Shown here piece after piece: positions 61,183 to 64,000 of a stretch of DNA of 64,000 bases; the first letter of the stretch is position 1; each line of letters opens with the position of its first letter. The position numbers and the translations under genes are program-made. The notes below the pieces were generated by a model. That model was not told where the DNA came from and searched no databases. It was given only the letters and a program-made list of their open reading frames with translations. Origin of the DNA: Nocardia higoensis NBRC 100133 (GTDB taxonomy: Bacteria > Actinomycetota > Actinomycetes > Mycobacteriales > Mycobacteriaceae). The stretch is taken from assembly GCF_000308595.1 (NCBI RefSeq), contig NZ_BAGA01000073.1:57915-121914 (forward strand), in the 5' to 3' direction.

Positions 61183-62566
61183 TCTGCCCGGCGAGGTCAC
61201 CGGCAACGGTCCGCTGCTGATCATCGTCGCCGCGCTGGCGACGATGATCGTGGCCGGGCTGCTGGTCTCCGGTGTGCTGCGGGTGCTGCTGATCGCCCAG
61301 GCCGTGTACTGGTCGATGTCGTATGTGGCGCGTCCGGTGCTGCTGCTGGTGGTGCGTCCGGACCCGCGCTTCGGTGACAACATCGCCGATCCGCGGCTGG
61401 CGGAGATCGGCTACGACATCGGCATCGAAGGCGCGCTCGGGCCGGTCGCGTTCGGGCTGTCGGTGTATGCCGCGCTCGTGCTCGCCTATGCGATCTGGGC
61501 GCGTCCGCGGGAACGGGACCGCCGCGCGGCGCTGGCCGGGGATCCCGATCTCATCGCCACCCTGTGGGTGCTCTACGCGCTGGGGACGCTGGCCCGCCTG
61601 GCCGGCGTCGCGGGTGGTACCGCCGGGCAGGCCGGTGAGGTCGAAAGCGCCTCACCGCTGTTGAGCCTGCTCACCATGCCGGCCACCCTCGGCGCGGTCG
61701 GGTTGCTGGTGTTCGTGCGCCCGGTGCGTAACTCGCACACCCTGGCGATCCTCGGGATCCTGATGCTCGGCGAACTGTGGTGGACCACCGCCATCTCCTC
61801 CAAGACTCCGATCCTCGGTGCGGCGCTGGCGATCGCGGTGCGGTTCGCGCTCACCGGCTGGACGCGCGGCAAAGTCGGCGGCATCGCGGCGGTGTCGGTG
61901 CTGGGGATCGTCGGGTTCGACTGGTTGCAGTCGCTCAAGACCACTCCGTACCTGAAAGCCGAAGCGGCCAATATCGATGCGGCCTACCCGGAGTCGGTGC
62001 GCCCGTTCCTGAGCCTGCTGCGCCGCTTCGACCTGCTCGAGGCCGCCACCGACGCCTACTATCTCGGCCCGAACTCGTGGCTGGGTCCCGGTGAGGTGAT
62101 CGGGCACCTGGCCAAAGCGATGGTGCCCGGACAGCTGCTCACCGAGGAGAAGATGCAGGCGGGCACCGCGTGGGCTGTGCAGGTGCGTGGCGCGTCGGTG
62201 GACATGAGTCAGGTGTCGGTGTCGCTGGCCGAAGGCAATGTCGCCGAGGGCTACGTCCTGGGCGGATACACCGGCGTCGTCATCGGCATGGTGTTCACCG
62301 CGGTGGTGCTCATCGGCTGGGGCCGGGCACTGTATGCCGGGCATCTGGTGCCGGTGCTGTTCGGCATCGCGCTCATCGAGGTGCCGGTGGTGTTCGAACG
62401 CGGCATGCTCGGCAGCGCCGAAACCTTCGGAAAGTATTTGCAAGTCGTCGTGCTGGCCTGGTTGACCCGTCTGGCGGTGGGTCATTGGCGCCGGCACCGG
62501 GAACGGATCACCGAGCCGCCGCCGCGGCCGGTGCCGGCGATCGTTGGGAGTGAAGGAAACCGATGA
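61169..62566 (+). CDS. Multi-helix membrane protein, likely Wzy-type polymerase
   Basis: A 465-residue protein with about ten helices, for example LLIIVAALATMIVAGLLVSG, FGLSVYAALVLAYAIWA, VLGIVGFDW and GMVFTAVVLIGWGRALYAG. A large loop near residues 250-360 (FLSLLRRFDLLEAATDAYYL, GPNSWLGPGEVIGHLAKAM) is outside the membrane, as in Wzy polymerases. Wzy sequences differ widely, so the call rests on topology and on the position between flippase/transferases and a Wzz-like gene. GTG start at 61169. Confidence 0.65.
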   Translation: MPFSDLPGEVTGNGPLLIIVAALATMIVAGLLVSGVLRVLLIAQAVYWSMSYVARPVLLLVVRPDPRFGDNIADPRLAEIGYDIGIEGALGPVAFGLSVYAALVLAYAIWARPRERDRRAALAGDPDLIATLWVLYALGTLARLAGVAGGTAGQAGEVESASPLLSLLTMPATLGAVGLLVFVRPVRNSHTLAILGILMLGELWWTTAISSKTPILGAALAIAVRFALTGWTRGKVGGIAAVSVLGIVGFDWLQSLKTTPYLKAEAANIDAAYPESVRPFLSLLRRFDLLEAATDAYYLGPNSWLGPGEVIGHLAKAMVPGQLLTEEKMQAGTAWAVQVRGASVDMSQVSVSLAEGNVAEGYVLGGYTGVVIGMVFTAVVLIGWGRALYAGHLVPVLFGIALIEVPVVFERGMLGSAETFGKYLQVVVLAWLTRLAVGHWRRHRERITEPPPRPVPAIVGSEGNR

Positions 62567-64000
62567 TGGAACTGCCCGACTATCTGCGTATCGCGCGCCG
62601 CCGCTGGCCGATACTGCTCGCCGGACCGGCGCTGGGCATCGGCCTGGCCGGCTACCAGGTGCAGGCGAGCCCGCAGACCTACACCGCCTCCAGCAGCATG
62701 TATGTCTCCATGGCCACCGGCACCTCGGTCGCCGACTCCTACCAGGGTGGGCTCGCCGCGCAGCAGCGCATGCGGTCCTACCTGGAACTGGTCACCAGCG
62801 ACACCGTCGTCGACCGTGTCATCGGCCAGCTGTCGCTGGACATCACGCGCGGGGAACTGGCCGCCCGGATCAGTGCGGAATCCCCGCCGGCGACGACCCT
62901 GCTGCGTGTCTCGGTCACCGACGAGAACCCCGAACGCGCCCGCGTCGTCACCGACGAAGTCGTCTCCCAGATGCGTGCTCTCATCCACGATCTGGAGACC
63001 ATCGAACGCAGCGCCGCACCGGCCGCCCGCGTCGCCGTCGTCGACCGCGCCGAACTGCCCGCCGAACCCGATGGTGGTGGCGGCACCAGCATGCTCGCCG
63101 CGGGCGCGGTCGGCGGGCTCGTCCTCGGCGCGCTCGGCGCGTATCTGCTCGAACGGTTCTCGCGCAGGCCACGCACGCTCGATGATCTCGAACCGTTCGG
63201 TGTGCCGCTGCTCGGCGCCGTCGACCTCGGCGGCCCCGCCGAAACCGCCGACCTGCGTGCCCTGCGCGCCCGTCTGCCCGAAACCGCCACACCTCTGCTG
63301 ATCACCGGCGCGGGTTCGGGCAGCGCACCGGGATTCGCCGCTGCCCTGGCCGCGACGCTGGCCGCCACCGGGCGGCGGGTGCTGCTGATCGACGCCGACA
63401 CCACCGGCGCCGGCACCGGCACCCTGCTGCCGGTCACCGCGGGGGACTGGCCGATCCGGGAAGCCCATCTCAACAAGTCCGCCGTCGCCGCGGGGCACGA
63501 CTACCTCGAGAACGCGACCCTGCGCACCACCAAGATCGACCTGCGCAACATTCCCGCCGCCGCACCGGTCGACGAACCGACCAGCGGCCCGCGCATCCCC
63601 GGCGGACTCGACCTGGTGTTGCGCGGCGAAGCCCGCCTCGACGACGCCACCACCCACTGGGCCGCGCGTGGCATCACCGTGCTCGCTCTCGGCGCCGCCG
63701 ACGCCCGCACCCCCGACCTGATCGCCTCGGCGCGTTTCACCGCGCTGCTCGCCGACGCCGCGACCCGCTACGACCAGGTGATCGTCGAAACCGCCGCGCC
63801 CGCCGACGCCGCCGACGCCACCGCCGTGGCGGCCCGCAGCGCGGGTGTCCTCGCGGTCACCGTGCTCGGCGAGGCCACCACCGGACGGATCGAACAGGAC
63901 CTGGCCGCGCTGACCGACGCGGGTGGGCGGCTCACCGGGCTGGTCGCCGTGCCGTCCAGGCGGACCCTGTGGCAGCGGGTGACCCGCCGCGGCGCCGGCG
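62563..64000 (+). CDS. Wzz/BY-kinase-like chain-length protein, partial
   Basis: At least 479 residues; it runs off the right edge. A first helix (RWPILLAGPALGIGLAGYQV), then an extracytoplasmic Wzz domain (YTASSSMYVSMATGTSVADS, LLRVSVTDENPERARVVTDE) and a second helix (MLAAGAVGGLVLGALGAYLL) form a polysaccharide co-polymerase. A cytoplasmic BY-kinase-like ATPase domain follows. LLITGAGSGSAPGFAAALAA stands where the P-loop should be but lacks the Lys-Ser/Thr pair; the Walker A' strand VLLIDADTTG is present. It probably sets chain length. ATGA overlap with the polymerase-like gene. Confidence 0.85.
   Translation, partial: MMELPDYLRIARRRWPILLAGPALGIGLAGYQVQASPQTYTASSSMYVSMATGTSVADSYQGGLAAQQRMRSYLELVTSDTVVDRVIGQLSLDITRGELAARISAESPPATTLLRVSVTDENPERARVVTDEVVSQMRALIHDLETIERSAAPAARVAVVDRAELPAEPDGGGGTSMLAAGAVGGLVLGALGAYLLERFSRRPRTLDDLEPFGVPLLGAVDLGGPAETADLRALRARLPETATPLLITGAGSGSAPGFAAALAATLAATGRRVLLIDADTTGAGTGTLLPVTAGDWPIREAHLNKSAVAAGHDYLENATLRTTKIDLRNIPAAAPVDEPTSGPRIPGGLDLVLRGEARLDDATTHWAARGITVLALGAADARTPDLIASARFTALLADAATRYDQVIVETAAPADAADATAVAARSAGVLAVTVLGEATTGRIEQDLAALTDAGGRLTGLVAVPSRRTLWQRVTRRGAG

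Noticed and set aside
1..64000. tRNA, rRNA, CRISPR array
   Set aside because: No cloverleaf with a T-loop GGTTCGAATCC-type sequence, no rRNA segments and no regularly spaced direct repeats were found on reading.

Overview
The window is high-GC actinobacterial DNA. F420-dependent enzymes, a mycofactocin-coupled type SDR, a SigB/SigF-type sigma factor, many TetR regulators and start codons 6-7 bases behind a -10 box (leaderless transcripts) point to a mycolic-acid actinomycete, most likely Nocardia or a close relative. This placement is inferred from gene content only.

Layout. 1-4.8 kb (- strand): an mhp operon for meta-cleavage of 3-(3-hydroxyphenyl)propionate-type aromatics, in the order mhpA, mhpC, mhpB, mhpD, mhpF, with mhpF cut by the left edge. 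4.9-8.8 kb: a photolyase, an SDR-DUF2867 protein and a divergent secreted lipocalin, resembling a light or oxidative stress module. 8.8-18.9 kb: stress and envelope genes, namely an HspR-like MerR regulator facing the broken start of an hsp20 gene, a cold-shock protein, an Abhydrolase_9 membrane protein, a GH15 enzyme, an MFS exporter, three tandem small membrane proteins (one with an internal deletion) and a SulP transporter. 18.9-27.5 kb: a lipid-kinase-like protein, membrane proteins, an esterase, a methyltransferase, a Mut7-C protein behind a metallo-beta-lactamase remnant, an AraC regulator and a sigma factor. 27.5-33.7 kb: an SDR/TetR/P450 group sharing one operator motif, a DUF1772 pair controlled by a divergent TetR with two operators, and an AurF-like diiron protein. 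33.7-40.1 kb: TetR and PucR regulators, a secreted GH1 enzyme and small enzymes.

40.3-48.2 kb is the accessory part. It holds a Cre-like tyrosine recombinase, two small-protein or resolvase remnants, dense palindromes including a 41-bp lox-like inverted repeat, a zinc-finger/coiled-coil protein read from an apparently leaderless promoter, and a frameshifted HdeD-like gene.

48.3 kb to the right edge is a surface polysaccharide locus. An initiating sugar-phosphate transferase runs leftwards, and rightwards lies a tightly overlapping operon: C-methyltransferase, nucleotidyltransferase, PIG-L deacetylase, epimerase, second methyltransferase-like protein, GT2, two GT4, flippase, CgeB-like transferase, polymerase-like membrane protein and a Wzz/BY-kinase-like protein cut by the edge. 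An rmlC-type epimerase sits in this operon in the opposite direction. Together they could build, modify (probably with a branched or deoxy sugar), export and polymerise a glycan.

No tRNA, rRNA or CRISPR array was seen.
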